A DNA stretch of 63,860 bases from Planctomycetota bacterium (GTDB lineage: Bacteria; Planctomycetota; Planctomycetia; Pirellulales; Pirellulaceae), in contig JAPOIJ010000005.1 in NCBI GenBank assembly GCA_029979005.1, positions 1 through 63,860 of the forward strand, read 5' to 3'. The notes under the pieces are model-generated. The model worked only from the letters and a program-made list of their open reading frames with translations. It was not told where the DNA came from and did not search any database. This document shows positions 18,573 through 28,094 of this stretch, in pieces (within the stretch, counting starts at the first letter, position 1; every line of letters begins with the position of its first letter). The position numbers and the translations under genes were made by a program.

Positions 18573-19376
18573 ATGATCCACGTTAGAAATCTCAAGAAAA
18601 CCTACAAAGATATTCAATCAGGCCAGTTCACAGCGCTTGCTGGCATCAGTTTCGATGCGATGCCGGGACAAATCTATGGATTACTTGGGCCAAACGGCGC
18701 TGGCAAAACCACTGCGTTGCGGATCCTTAGTACGGTGCTGAAACCCTCGGAGGGTTCGGCTGTTGTGAATGGTTTCAACGTAAATGAGCAACCGGAGCAA
18801 GTCCGACGCCAAATTGGATTTGTATCATGTAACACCGCAATCTATGACCGCATGACGTCCTGGGAGTTGGTTCAATATTTTGGACTGCTCTATGGAATGC
18901 CACTGGATCGCTTGCATTCCAAAATGAATGCTCTCTTCGACCGGTTCCAAATGAATGAAATCCGAGATGTACTTTGCAGCAAAATGTCAACTGGCATGAA
19001 GCAAAAAGTCTCAATCGTCAGAGCGATGATCCACAATCCTCCTGTGCTGATTTTTGACGAAGCCACTTCCGGGCTCGACATTTTAGTCGCGAGGGAAGTA
19101 CTAAAGACAGTCGAGCAATTGAGGGACCAGGGAAAGTGCATCGTCTTTTCCTCGCACATTATGAGCGAAGTCAAACGGCTTTGCGATCGCGTAGCGATCA
19201 TGAACCGAGGTGTCATTCTTGCTGAAGGGACGCCGACGCATCTGGCCGAAAAGCACGAAGAAAACGACATGGAAGAATTGTTTTATCAATTAATCTCTCA
19301 ATCGGAAGCTCAACTTGAATCTGACAAATCTGTCGCCGCAGCCTCCGGCGTTCTTACTTCGCAAGCGACGAATTAA
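18573..19376 (+). CDS. ABC transporter ATP-binding protein, NatA type
   Basis: The 267-residue ATPase has Walker [18 protein letters not shown], a Q-loop region, the signature in [18 protein letters not shown] (MSTGMKQ, the variant of LSGGQ seen in NatA/CcmA-type exporters), and Walker [15 protein letters not shown] with the switch His in [13 protein letters not shown]. It drives the ABC-2 permease encoded 23 bp downstream. Together they match the NatAB Na+-export type, but the cargo is not known here. A short acidic tail follows the core domain. Confidence 0.88.
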   Translation: MIHVRNLKKTYKDIQSGQFTALAGISFDAMPGQIYGLLGPNGAGKTTALRILSTVLKPSEGSAVVNGFNVNEQPEQVRRQIGFVSCNTAIYDRMTSWELVQYFGLLYGMPLDRLHSKMNALFDRFQMNEIRDVLCSKMSTGMKQKVSIVRAMIHNPPVLIFDEATSGLDILVAREVLKTVEQLRDQGKCIVFSSHIMSEVKRLCDRVAIMNRGVILAEGTPTHLAEKHEENDMEELFYQLISQSEAQLESDKSVAAASGVLTSQATN

Positions 19377-19399
19377 ATAAGCCGTAAAGAAATCCAATC

Positions 19400-21649
19400 A
19401 TGAACTGGCCCACAATCAAGCTAATCTTTCGGCGAGAACTTCGAGATCAACTGCGAGATCGACGAACATTATTTACCGTTGCGATCATGCCAATGCTGCT
19501 TTATCCATTGATGGGTATGGCAATGATGCAAGTCGCACAGTTCATGCGAGAGTCTCCTTCGAGAGTTTGGATTGTTGGTGAAGAGAAACTTCCTGCCAGC
19601 CCACCCCTTATCGTGGGCGGAAAATTCAACCCAATCTTTGGCACAGCAGAGAGTCAACTCATTGAATTAATTGGATCCTCTGCCGGCGATGGGCACTTTG
19701 AATCGCTGATCAAATCAGCCACCAACGCTGCCGAAGACAGCCTGAGCGTCGAGGAGACGCTTCGACAGGAGATGCAAAAACGCAAGATGGACTTAGCGAT
19801 TTTCATCCCTAATCAAATCCAAATTCCCCAGCGACCAGATTCCAAAACTAACAACGGCCACCAAGATTCCACTACAGCTCCTGCAACCCAGGTATTTGTG
19901 CTCACCGACTCCGCGATTGACAAATCAAGGATTGCCAGCGAGCGGGTGAATCGAATTCTTAATCAGTGGTCTACAGAGTTTTCAAAAGAAACTCTCGTGG
20001 CCAACGATATACCCACTTCTATGATTCAAGGCGTCGTTTTTACCACCGGTGATGTTGCTAATAAGACAGGAAAACAAGCTGCCGCGTGGTCAAAGATCCT
20101 TCCCTTTATCATTATGATCTGGTCGTTAACCGGCGCGTTTTACCCGGCGATTGATTTGTGCGCCGGTGAAAAAGAAAGAGGTACTTTTGAAACCCTGCTC
20201 AGCAGCCCCGCTGCCCGATCTGAAATTGCTTTCGGAAAACTTTTAACCGTCATGACCTTTAGCATGGCAACCTCATTTCTGAATCTACTGAGCATGGGGT
20301 TCACCGGCATCTTTGTTTTAACCAAGCTCGGCAGCGGCATCGGGGCTGGCGGTGCCTTACCAATTGGTATCCCTCCGCTTGCCAGTATTGGCTGGCTCTT
20401 GCTGGCTCTAATTCCGATTTCAGCACTTTTCAGCGCGGTTGCTTTGGCCGCAGCCGCATTTGCGAGAAGTAGCAAAGAAGGACAGTACTACCTGGTTCCG
20501 CTATTGATGATTTCAATGCCGCTGATGATGATTCCTATGCTGCCCGCAGCTGAACTGGACTTCGGCACAAGCCTGATACCCGTTAGCGGCCTGATGCTAC
20601 TGTTGAGAAGTCTGATCGAGGCAAACTACACGGACTGCCTGAAATTCGCGGCCCCCGTCTGTGCAATCAATCTGGCCTGTTGTTGGTTGGCCGTTCGCTG
20701 GGTAATTCACCAATTCAATAGTGAAACAGTGCTGTTTCGAGCATCAGAGCGGTTTGGAATCGGAGCTTGGATAAAGCATATTATGCGTGAGCGCCGATCC
20801 CTTCCATCGCTGGGAAGTGCAATTCTCTGCGGCGTCGTGATTCTGGTGGCAAAATTTTTCATTGGATTTGCGATAACGGCTCCGCAGAACTTTGGGCAAT
20901 TCGCCCTACAAACCGTCATCATTTTAGTGGCAACCATTTTCATTCCGTCTGTCATGATGGCACTCTTTCTGACTCGCAATCCGAAAAAATCATTACGACT
21001 CAAAGGATGTAAAATTACGATGGCGGCTGCCGCAATTCTGGCCGCTGTTTTTCTAAACCCAATATTTACCTGGTTGACAGGGTTCATCATGCACATCTAC
21101 CCGCCCAGTGGTGATATGCTGATGTTGCAAGAAGCAGTTTCGCGAATTTTAGGATCAGCTCCAGGATTGTGGGCCATTATCCTCGTGTTTGCCTTAGCAC
21201 CGGCGATTTTCGAAGAAGTCGCATTTCGAGGGTTCATTCTCTCCGGATTCCAATCGATTCAAGGGAAGTGGAAACCCATCCTGCTAACGAGCCTCATGTT
21301 TGGGCTCGCTCATGGGGTCATCCAGCAAACCATGATCACCTTTGTTGTCGGATTGGTTCTTGGTCTAATTGCAATACAAACCAAAAGTATTCTTCCATGC
21401 ATTTTGTTCCACCTAACCCACAACAGCCTTGCTGTACTACTCTCTCAGGCTAATCGAACTTACGTAGAGCAATCTCCCGTTCTACGGCAATACCTCTACA
21501 GCACCGACGGTCAGAACTACCAATACGCTACATTTCCCGCTATCTTGATGTCTTTCGTGGGCGTGCTGCTGATTATTTGGTTCCTTCAACTTGATCTGAA
21601 ACCCTCTAATCGGACCGAAGCCTACGGCCGGGTACCTCACCCCAATTAA
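19400..21649 (+). CDS. NatB-like ABC-2 permease fused to a CPBP intramembrane protease
   Basis: The 749-residue protein starts with an ABC-2 permease: an N-terminal anchor (INWPTIKLIFRRELRDQLRD type, first TM near 25-45), a large external domain (about 50-230), then membrane segments with the GEKERGTFETLLSSP signature near 255-270. From about residue 470 a second multi-TM unit carries CPBP motifs: EEVAFRGFILSGF (near 605), FGLAHGVIQQ and HLTHNSLAVL. This places a predicted glutamic-type membrane protease in the same chain as the transport pore. All CPBP motif residues are present, so it may be active. It follows its ATPase at 23 bp. An export system coupled to cleavage of a membrane-bound substrate is a reasonable inference. 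Confidence 0.85.
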   Translation: MNWPTIKLIFRRELRDQLRDRRTLFTVAIMPMLLYPLMGMAMMQVAQFMRESPSRVWIVGEEKLPASPPLIVGGKFNPIFGTAESQLIELIGSSAGDGHFESLIKSATNAAEDSLSVEETLRQEMQKRKMDLAIFIPNQIQIPQRPDSKTNNGHQDSTTAPATQVFVLTDSAIDKSRIASERVNRILNQWSTEFSKETLVANDIPTSMIQGVVFTTGDVANKTGKQAAAWSKILPFIIMIWSLTGAFYPAIDLCAGEKERGTFETLLSSPAARSEIAFGKLLTVMTFSMATSFLNLLSMGFTGIFVLTKLGSGIGAGGALPIGIPPLASIGWLLLALIPISALFSAVALAAAAFARSSKEGQYYLVPLLMISMPLMMIPMLPAAELDFGTSLIPVSGLMLLLRSLIEANYTDCLKFAAPVCAINLACCWLAVRWVIHQFNSETVLFRASERFGIGAWIKHIMRERRSLPSLGSAILCGVVILVAKFFIGFAITAPQNFGQFALQTVIILVATIFIPSVMMALFLTRNPKKSLRLKGCKITMAAAAILAAVFLNPIFTWLTGFIMHIYPPSGDMLMLQEAVSRILGSAPGLWAIILVFALAPAIFEEVAFRGFILSGFQSIQGKWKPILLTSLMFGLAHGVIQQTMITFVVGLVLGLIAIQTKSILPCILFHLTHNSLAVLLSQANRTYVEQSPVLRQYLYSTDGQNYQYATFPAILMSFVGVLLIIWFLQLDLKPSNRTEAYGRVPHPN

Positions 21650-21708
21650 TATTTGAATCATCGATTCTTAAACGGTATTAGAACGCCTCACGCCAAAATT
21701 ATCTGAGC

Positions 21709-23019
21709 TTGATAGACATCACCAATCTTCAGCAAAATTCGCCGCCCCAAAAGATTTTCCGTGCCCGCTGGGTATTCCCGATGAAGGGCGAACCCATTGA
21801 AAACGGGGCAGTGGCCGTTGTGGGCGGAGACGTCTTGGCGGTCGGTGATTTTAAAAAAATAACGCGTAATTTCCCAATCCGTAAGTTTGAGATTGTGGAA
21901 CTGGGTGACGGACTTATTCTGCCTGGCTGGGTAAACGCCCACACCCATTTAGAATTCAGCGACATGGAAGAGCCGCTCGGTTTTCCCGGTATTAGTTTTA
22001 CCGATTGGATTCGAAGGATCGTTAAACGGAGAACCCAGTCCAATCGTTTAGAATCTGACACCAACTCCGGAGCCAGCAAATCGCTTGCGATTCGCCGCGG
22101 GTTACTGGAATCCCAGCAGGCCGGTACCTGGGCGATCGGGGAAATCGCCACCTCGCCATTCAATTTAAACGACTACATGGAAGTTGATTCCCCTATCGTT
22201 ACGCGTTGCTTTTATGAGCAACTCGGAAGGGATCCTTCAAATTATCCCGAGCAAGCGACCGAGTTGACTTCGTTTCTCCAGCAAACTCAATCAGGCCAAT
22301 CTGTGTTCACTCGTGGAGTCAGTCCCCATGCTCCTTATTCGGTAAGCGAGTTCCTCTTTAACCAGATGCAAACCATCTCACTTGCTTCAAACACGCCAGT
22401 CGCAATGCATATCGCAGAAACTCTTGAGGAGCGGGAATTACTGGAAAAAGGGAGTGGTGACTTTGTCGATCTCTTAGAAGAATTTGGCAGCTGGAATCCC
22501 TCTGATTTCAATGGAGACATTAGCATTCCCAAGATCCTTGATCGACTGTCTCAAACTGAGCATGCCTTAATCGTACATGGCAATTACCTAAATGATATCG
22601 AATTAGATTTCATTGCCTCTCACCCTAAAAACATGTCCGTCGCCTTTTGCCCACGCACCCATCGCTTCTTTAAACACTCGCGTTATCCACTCCAAAAAAT
22701 GATAGACCGCAAGATCAATGTTTGCCTTGGCACCGACTCGCGGGCCTCTAATCCAGATCTCAACCTTTTCAATGAAGCCAAGGAAGTCGCGGCAACCTTT
22801 CCTGAACTTTCACCTTTAGAAATTCTCAAAATGGCAACGGTAAATGGAAGCCAAGCTTTAGGCCTGCCCCCTTATGTCGGAACAATCTCAGAGAATCGAC
22901 CAGCCTCGCTGAATTTCATCAGCCCTTCGGAAAATCTCAGCGCGCTTCATCCGACTGAGTGGGTATTTGAGCAACAGTCTCAATGTGTTCCCTTGCTCGG
23001 AATGAAAAAACAAGATTAG
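21709..23019 (+). CDS. Amidohydrolase (chlorohydrolase / aminodeoxyfutalosine deaminase-like)
   Basis: The 436-residue metal-dependent amidohydrolase has the HxH site in VNAHTHLEFSD, then SPHAPYSVS, MHIAETLEERELL, and the final metal aspartate in CLGTDSRASNPDLNLFNEA. This subgroup deaminates purine-like or triazine-like rings, including S-adenosylhomocysteine and aminodeoxyfutalosine (menaquinone futalosine route). The substrate is not decided by sequence. A TTG at 21709 is the longest start; ATG at 21781 is possible but would cut the N-terminal beta-sandwich. It is convergent with the next gene, 10 bp apart. Its 60 bp spacing from the NatB-CPBP gene allows read-through. Confidence 0.8.
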   Translation: MIDITNLQQNSPPQKIFRARWVFPMKGEPIENGAVAVVGGDVLAVGDFKKITRNFPIRKFEIVELGDGLILPGWVNAHTHLEFSDMEEPLGFPGISFTDWIRRIVKRRTQSNRLESDTNSGASKSLAIRRGLLESQQAGTWAIGEIATSPFNLNDYMEVDSPIVTRCFYEQLGRDPSNYPEQATELTSFLQQTQSGQSVFTRGVSPHAPYSVSEFLFNQMQTISLASNTPVAMHIAETLEERELLEKGSGDFVDLLEEFGSWNPSDFNGDISIPKILDRLSQTEHALIVHGNYLNDIELDFIASHPKNMSVAFCPRTHRFFKHSRYPLQKMIDRKINVCLGTDSRASNPDLNLFNEAKEVAATFPELSPLEILKMATVNGSQALGLPPYVGTISENRPASLNFISPSENLSALHPTEWVFEQQSQCVPLLGMKKQD

Positions 23020-23029
23020 AAATTCAGCC

Positions 23030-24331
23030 TCAACCGATCTCAGTATCAGCCTCGTCGACGATCAACAAGTCTGACGGCGGATCAGGGTTTACCAACTGAT
23101 TACCACGACGTTTACCGATGACAGCAATTCGTGTTCGTCCAAGCCGGGTTAGCAATACAGTCGCCCGTTGCTTACCTTCCAATTTGAGTCGCTTAAATTG
23201 AGACGCAGTAACATCGTCGATACCACGCTTCTTCACCTCGATCTCGCCAACCTCGAGACGGTTCAAAAAGATCTGAGTTTTTCGCAGATTTAGAGGCAGA
23301 ACTGCCAGTACTTCAAATTGGGTGAGCAACGGATCCTCAATATCGTCGTCGCCAGTCAGGTAGACAACGTCCGCGGAGAACCGTTTTAGGCCATAACGAT
23401 CACCGATCACGTTATTGAGTTGTGCCGCTAAAACGATTGCATGAGGTTCGTACAAATAACGCATAATTTGATTGCCGATTGTCACGCCTGGGCGAGACTC
23501 AGTTTCGGGAACCGAAATCTGACTTACTTCTCCCTGTTTGCCAATGTGTGTCGCGGTACGGTGACCTGGCTTATCCGTTTTCGGGCCAACCCACAAAATC
23601 TGCTGTTTGCACTCTCGATCGTCACCCAGCCATTCCCGTTGCACATCTGGTGGGAAATAGCTCGCTTGCGGCGTTGCCGGAGCCACCTTAATGGCAGCCG
23701 TGCAGTTAGCTGGAATCCGCTGAAAAACATCTGGCAGACATGGAAGAAACCGGCTGCCGTGAACCGTGCGTTCCTGCACTCTCCTATCTGGATCTACATG
23801 TAGGCCATCTAAGTTCGAAAGATCAAATTCGGCAAAATCAATTTGACGAACCTCGGCCAACTCCGGACCAAGGGAGTAGGCGTCAAGATTTTTTCGCGCG
23901 AACAAGCTCGTCAACTCGTCAATTTCGACGCCAATCGTTCTGAGCATTCCCGCAGTCGGTTCGCCTGACTGATCTCGACGTGCTAGAGAAAACAGATCTC
24001 CGCCAATTCCGCAACAAACATCAGCGACGTTCTTTAACGCTTGAAACCTCGCAGCCTTATATTCGGCCAAGCGTTGTCCAGAAGCCTGTTCCAATCCTCG
24101 TCGAGTAAAAAACATTCGACTGGCTCGCGTAAACTTCTGACCCGCCTTTTTTCTTAATTGAGCCTGTTCCATGACAAGCGCCCCGCGAGTCGGGGTAGTA
24201 AGCTTCCGCAACGATTTGGCGATTCGAACTACGTTGACGCGTTCAGCAAACGCGCCCTGAACCTGTTTCAAAACAGGTGCTGCCTCGTCCGACATCAGCC
24301 ACAAAAAATCGTCGCGGGTTTCTAAATTCAT
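23030..24331 (-). CDS. Class I SAM-dependent methyltransferase with THUMP-like C-terminal domain
   Basis: The 433-residue protein has a helical N-terminal region, a Rossmann methyltransferase core with VADVCCGIGGDLFSLARR (motif I, about 99-116) and the segment FDLSNLDGLHVDPDRR. The C-terminal part (about 360-415: NRLEVGEIEVKKRGIDDVTASQFKRLKLEGK) matches the THUMP-like domain of putative RNA methyltransferases. RNA base methylation is the likely activity, with the target unknown. The ATG at 24331 is divergent from the small gene at 24501. Confidence 0.78.
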   Translation of the reverse strand: MNLETRDDFLWLMSDEAAPVLKQVQGAFAERVNVVRIAKSLRKLTTPTRGALVMEQAQLRKKAGQKFTRASRMFFTRRGLEQASGQRLAEYKAARFQALKNVADVCCGIGGDLFSLARRDQSGEPTAGMLRTIGVEIDELTSLFARKNLDAYSLGPELAEVRQIDFAEFDLSNLDGLHVDPDRRVQERTVHGSRFLPCLPDVFQRIPANCTAAIKVAPATPQASYFPPDVQREWLGDDRECKQQILWVGPKTDKPGHRTATHIGKQGEVSQISVPETESRPGVTIGNQIMRYLYEPHAIVLAAQLNNVIGDRYGLKRFSADVVYLTGDDDIEDPLLTQFEVLAVLPLNLRKTQIFLNRLEVGEIEVKKRGIDDVTASQFKRLKLEGKQRATVLLTRLGRTRIAVIGKRRGNQLVNPDPPSDLLIVDEADTEIG

Positions 24332-24500
24332 GAATTGATATTAATTGACAATAATTTCCGTTTCCATCTCGATTCAATCCTGAATTCAAATGTTTTCAAG
24401 ATTATTATAGAAAACATAATTGTTACGAACGACTTCGAGCGCTTCAGATCTTTGCAGTCTTTCTCTCCTCGCGATTACTTATCCAAGAAATTTTACAGCC

Positions 24501-24905
24501 ATGGCTCCTTTTAATGAACTCATTATCTACCTTCGGGTCGCTCAAGCCTTTAAAGCTCGCCTGCAAATGTCCGATCGTGATCGCGCATTGGTAATGGCAG
24601 CGACTTGTGCAGCCGCGTTAAAAATGAAACCCTTGGCTGAATTTTGCCGGCAACTGATCCTGCAAAACAATCAGGGACATATGCTGCGCAATTATCCCAC
24701 CTTCTTTGATGCCATCAAAGATCCCGATTTTGGCGTTTACTTAAAGCAGGTTCGTCGGAAACTTGGTCCTGAGCAAGCCGAATCGCAGATCATTCAACTG
24801 GAATACCGTTGCGATGTAAAACCCAGCGACTATGAAACTAAATCCGAATACGCTGCGGCAGTGATGGGCGTTGATTCTAAGTGGATTAAAGACCATTTTG
24901 GGTAA
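24501..24905 (+). CDS. Unrecognised small alpha-helical protein
   Basis: The 134-residue protein starting at ATG 24501 is predicted helical throughout (FNELIIYLRVAQAFKARL; RDRALVMAATCAAALKM; LAEFCRQLILQNN). Its C-terminus (SEYAAAVMGVDSKWIKDHFG) looks conserved. Helix pairs of about 35 residues recall TPR-like folding, but no repeat is clear. No signal or membrane segment is present. A longer frame starting at 24420 lacks a convincing start and is not preferred. No function assigned. Confidence 0.6.
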   Translation: MAPFNELIIYLRVAQAFKARLQMSDRDRALVMAATCAAALKMKPLAEFCRQLILQNNQGHMLRNYPTFFDAIKDPDFGVYLKQVRRKLGPEQAESQIIQLEYRCDVKPSDYETKSEYAAAVMGVDSKWIKDHFG

Positions 24906-25144
24906 GGTAACTTGCCGGGATTCTTCCATTACAACGAGCGCAATGGAACCAAATCATTGGCCAAATAGCGTTTGTAGGAGTTAGCTAATTTTTGCGGTTC
25001 TTGTTATTTCAACTGAATTAGCTGCGATGCTCGCGCCGGTGCGTTCTATTTTGCTGATCGTTGGAACGTCGATTAGTAAATCAAAGAAATAAGCGACCAA
25101 TCGTCGATCTTTGAAAATGGTAAAATCCATTAGAAGAGATTCAG

Positions 25145-26101
25145 ATGTTCATTCGCTCGATCCTCGTTCCAAGTTTAATTGCGTGCGCTATTGCGGCCCC
25201 CGTGATATTGAACCAGACAGATTCGAACCATCCGGATATCGCGGAGGCAGTCAACGCATCAGGCGAGTTCATAACTGGGGCTCCAGGAAGCCCTCCACCT
25301 GTTCTTCGCCGAACCGATGGAGTCAACAGCCCTTCTTTCCTCGCGATCGAAGCCAGAAACTCTCAGACGGCACCAATTGGGAATCCAGCATTTCAGGGAA
25401 TTGAGCGGCTTGGCAATCCTGCGGCTAACGCTGCGTTTTCCGCCAATCGGCTTCAAGAGAATACATCACCAAGCTATTTACCGAGTGCGACCGTCCCGAA
25501 GTCGGGTATCGTGGCCAATCAGATCGGGCGAACCGTTGTCGACGACGGAGCCACCGGTGGGCTCATTTACCCGGGAAACGCCGAGGGGCCTGATTACGGT
25601 GCTGCACCACTGGAATTTATGCCGGTGTTTAATTTTGAAGAGGTATTTCGATTCGATATCAGTGAAAACTGGGTGAAAGATCGCTGGAATCGAATCTCAA
25701 CAAACGCCGAAGCGGTCGGTCTCCACGGTCTGAGAGTCGCCCTCGTCACAGGAACCAGCTCGTCGGACCTCCACGGTTCTTTGACCTACTATTTCGATCA
25801 AAATCACCGCCCCCAAAGAATCACCTTTCGAGGTTGGGCCGGTGACGGCGCCAAACTGACTGATTTTTTGACCAAATTCTACGGTTTTCGACCACAACCG
25901 ACCCACTGGGCTGGATTTTACCTTTCTGAAAACGGCGGAAACCAAACAGGAGGGATTTTGATGCAATACCCAACTGTAATTTACCGTGAAAATCAAATCC
26001 AACAGGTTGCCGTGGTAATGGAAATAAACAATCCCGGTGGAAACTTCGGCTTAAGCCAAGAATTCCAGTCGTTAATCGCCGGCTCTCAGGCCAACCGTTA
26101 G
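25145..26101 (+). CDS. Exported or membrane-anchored protein of unknown function, planctomycete type
   Basis: The 318-residue protein has an N-terminal hydrophobic signal (MFIRSILVPSLIACAIAAPV). A low-complexity Pro/Asn/Ala-rich region (about 30-150) follows, then a globular C-terminal domain rich in aromatic residues (FDISENWVKDRWNRIST; LTYYFDQNHRPQRITFRGW; FYGFRPQPTHWAGFYLSE). I recall similar proteins annotated as a planctomycete-only DUF (possibly DUF6690), but I am not sure of the number. It is likely periplasmic. It ends 486 bp before dnaA and faces the same way. Confidence 0.65.
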   Translation: MFIRSILVPSLIACAIAAPVILNQTDSNHPDIAEAVNASGEFITGAPGSPPPVLRRTDGVNSPSFLAIEARNSQTAPIGNPAFQGIERLGNPAANAAFSANRLQENTSPSYLPSATVPKSGIVANQIGRTVVDDGATGGLIYPGNAEGPDYGAAPLEFMPVFNFEEVFRFDISENWVKDRWNRISTNAEAVGLHGLRVALVTGTSSSDLHGSLTYYFDQNHRPQRITFRGWAGDGAKLTDFLTKFYGFRPQPTHWAGFYLSENGGNQTGGILMQYPTVIYRENQIQQVAVVMEINNPGGNFGLSQEFQSLIAGSQANR

Positions 26102-26270
26102 TCAATGCAACCGCGAACTAAGTCGTTTTTAGATCGGCAATGGCTTGCGCTTTTCTGCTATACTAACTAGCCACCTCATCAGTCAAAATTTACCCAATCC
26201 GACCCGTTTAAGTGGACCCAACTAAGATTGACTGCCGAGGAAAGGGGAGTTTTCAATTAACAACAATCGC

Positions 26271-26289
26271 TTGACATTTTATCCACCTA
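26271..26289 (+). promoter_or_regulatory. DnaA-box-like word within a 19-bp motif (copy 1)
   Basis: TTGACATTTTATCCACCTA contains TTATCCACC, one mismatch from the DnaA box TTATCCACA. It lies 317 bp before the dnaA start. The full 19-bp word recurs with one change at 35009-35027. A DnaA autoregulation site is plausible; the word also opens with a perfect TTGACA, so a promoter -35 is the alternative. Confidence 0.4.
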
Positions 26290-26401
26290 ATTAAGCCCAG
26301 GTACGGTCGGATTTTGGCGCGAGAATTTACCGTGTATTTTGAAAACTCCGCGCAGGTTTCCGCAATAAAGGTGAACTTCAAATTTATTTCGAACTAACGG
26401 T

Positions 26402-26429
26402 TTGACAGTTGTGCTAGCGGTCTTAGAAT
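26402..26429 (+). promoter_or_regulatory. Putative sigma-70 promoter for dnaA
   Basis: A perfect -35 TTGACA (26402-26407) is followed after 16 bases by TAGAAT (26424-26429, five of six to TATAAT). It would give a leader of roughly 150 bases before the dnaA ATG at 26588. It lies downstream of the DnaA-box-like word, which is thus placed to act on it. Confidence 0.5.
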
Positions 26430-26587
26430 CGCAAATCCTCAGTTTGAGATTATTTGTCAGTTCGCAAGACGTGGATTGAATTTATAAACAATGGACGGTC
26501 TTCGTTCGCTGCTTACTCAGGATAATACATTCAGCCCGATTCGCTGGATTTCCTGCAAAAAGTATCGCACCGAAGAGCGGGCCGATA

Positions 26588-28072
26588 ATGTGTCAGGATG
26601 TGACTTTGTCGTCTCAGGATTCGATCATTAAAAATCGTTCGGAAAACCCGAACCTCGCCAGCACGATTGCTACCCATATGGAAGCAAGGATTGGCAAAGA
26701 TCGTTTCGACCTATGGTTTTCACAAGATCAAAGTTTTTCAGTCCACTCAACGACATCGGCAAATATTTCACCTCGAGTGATTGTCAGTGCGGAAAACAGT
26801 TTTTCATTGCAGCGCATTAAAGGAACACTGGCTGACGACGTTCGCGATATCGTTAACCATGTTTGCGGTCCGCATTTCCAGATCCAATACCAGCTCAGTG
26901 AAGTCACTCCATCGGATAGTTCATCCGATGAAAATGACGAAACAAGTATCGGACAAGATTCCGCTTCTTCCCAATCGCTTCGCCTGGCATCGGATGACAA
27001 TCAACGCAGGAAGATGCCGACTTCCATCCGAAAAGCTCCACGTGGGGTGAGTTCATTTTCCTTTGGACCAGACAACCGTTTGATCGAGGCAGGTGTCGAA
27101 CAACTCTTTCGAGAACCAGGTCAGTTCGCCCCCTTCTTTGTATTTGGCCCAACTGGAAGTGGCAAATCCCATCTCCTTGAGTCGATCACGAATGACTTCC
27201 GTCGCCGACTGCGATTGAAGCGCTGCGTTTATCTTTCAGCAGAACAATTCACAAGCGAATTTGTTGGTTCACTACGGGGAGGAACGGGACTTCCGATGTT
27301 CCGCCGGAAGTACCGCGATCTCGACTTACTCGCCATTGATGACATTCAGTTCCTCGCCGGCAAAAGAGCGACGCTCGGTGAGTTCCAGCACACGATGGAT
27401 AATTTAATTCGCTCTGGTAAACAGATCATCGTTTCTTCTGATCGACCACCCATCGAATTAGGACACCTGGGAAATGACATCAGTGCAAGACTGACGGGAG
27501 GTTTGACCTGCCCACTCCAGTATCCTGATTTTGAAGGGCGGGTCAAAATAACTCGGCGAATGTGCGCCGAGCGAAAAATGGATCTTCCCGCAAACGTCAT
27601 TAACTTAATTTGCGAGCAACTGACCAGAGACGTGCGGCGACTTTCCGGTGCGATCAATCGATTGCACGCTTATTCCGTTGCGACACGAACTCCCATGATC
27701 CCGGAAGTAGCGCAACAGGTACTTTGCGACCTGTTCTCCCTGACAGGACCAAATTGCACTTCGATGGTGACCATCGAACAGGCTGTTTGTGATTTTTGCG
27801 GGGTGAACTCAAAAGAGCTTAAATCCGCTAGCCGACAAAAACGAATCAGCTCGGCCCGGATGTTGGCGATGTACCTCTCTCGGCAGTATACAGGTTCTGC
27901 CTTTTCCGAAATTGGCGAGTATTTTGGCGGACGAAGTCACAGTACAGCGATCGCGGCCGAACGCAAAGTCGCCCAATGGTTAGAAACTGACCACGGAATT
28001 TCGCTGGCGCATTCGGTCTATCCGACGAAAGAAGTCATTCGCCGGATCGAGTCGAACTTAAGAATCGGCTAA
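26588..28072 (+). CDS. dnaA: Chromosomal replication initiator DnaA
   Basis: The 494-residue protein has DnaA domain I (about 20-105), a Ser/Asp/Glu-rich linker (about 105-145), and the AAA domain with Walker A FVFGPTGSGKSHLLESI (Lys193), Walker B LLAIDDIQFLAGKR and the arginine segment SARLTGGL. Domain IV contains the box-binding signature GGRSHSTAIAAERKV, which differs from the usual GGRDHTTVLHAxRKI at several positions. It initiates replication by opening oriC in the ATP form. dnaN, recF or gyrB are not adjacent, so gene order is not the classical one. A leader, one DnaA-box-like word and a promoter lie upstream. Confidence 0.92.
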   Translation: MCQDVTLSSQDSIIKNRSENPNLASTIATHMEARIGKDRFDLWFSQDQSFSVHSTTSANISPRVIVSAENSFSLQRIKGTLADDVRDIVNHVCGPHFQIQYQLSEVTPSDSSSDENDETSIGQDSASSQSLRLASDDNQRRKMPTSIRKAPRGVSSFSFGPDNRLIEAGVEQLFREPGQFAPFFVFGPTGSGKSHLLESITNDFRRRLRLKRCVYLSAEQFTSEFVGSLRGGTGLPMFRRKYRDLDLLAIDDIQFLAGKRATLGEFQHTMDNLIRSGKQIIVSSDRPPIELGHLGNDISARLTGGLTCPLQYPDFEGRVKITRRMCAERKMDLPANVINLICEQLTRDVRRLSGAINRLHAYSVATRTPMIPEVAQQVLCDLFSLTGPNCTSMVTIEQAVCDFCGVNSKELKSASRQKRISSARMLAMYLSRQYTGSAFSEIGEYFGGRSHSTAIAAERKVAQWLETDHGISLAHSVYPTKEVIRRIESNLRIG

Positions 28073-28094
28073 GCCCAGCCCACTAAGCCCAGCC
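28070..28094. repeat. Short direct repeat at the 3' end of dnaA
   Basis: TAAGCCCAGCC occurs at 28070-28080, including the dnaA stop, and again at 28084-28094, with a 14-bp period. It is a small local duplication just after the coding end. No hairpin or T-tract accompanies it. Between here and 28335 (about 240 bp) nothing else was recognised. Confidence 0.7.

Larger units (their letters stand above)
26102..26587 (+). promoter_or_regulatory. Intergenic control region upstream of dnaA
   Basis: This 486 bp gap is the second longest in the window and holds no confident gene. It includes a strong sigma-70-like promoter (26402-26429) and a DnaA-box-like word (26271-26289), both noted separately. 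A 46-codon frame with ATG at 26491 runs to a stop at 26631 and overlaps the dnaA start in another frame. Only one near-consensus DnaA box was found, so an origin is not supported here. Confidence 0.5.

Noticed and set aside
26102..26587. Replication origin upstream of dnaA
   Set aside because: Only one DnaA-box-like word was found and no AT-rich repeats or dnaN neighbour, so oriC is not supported.
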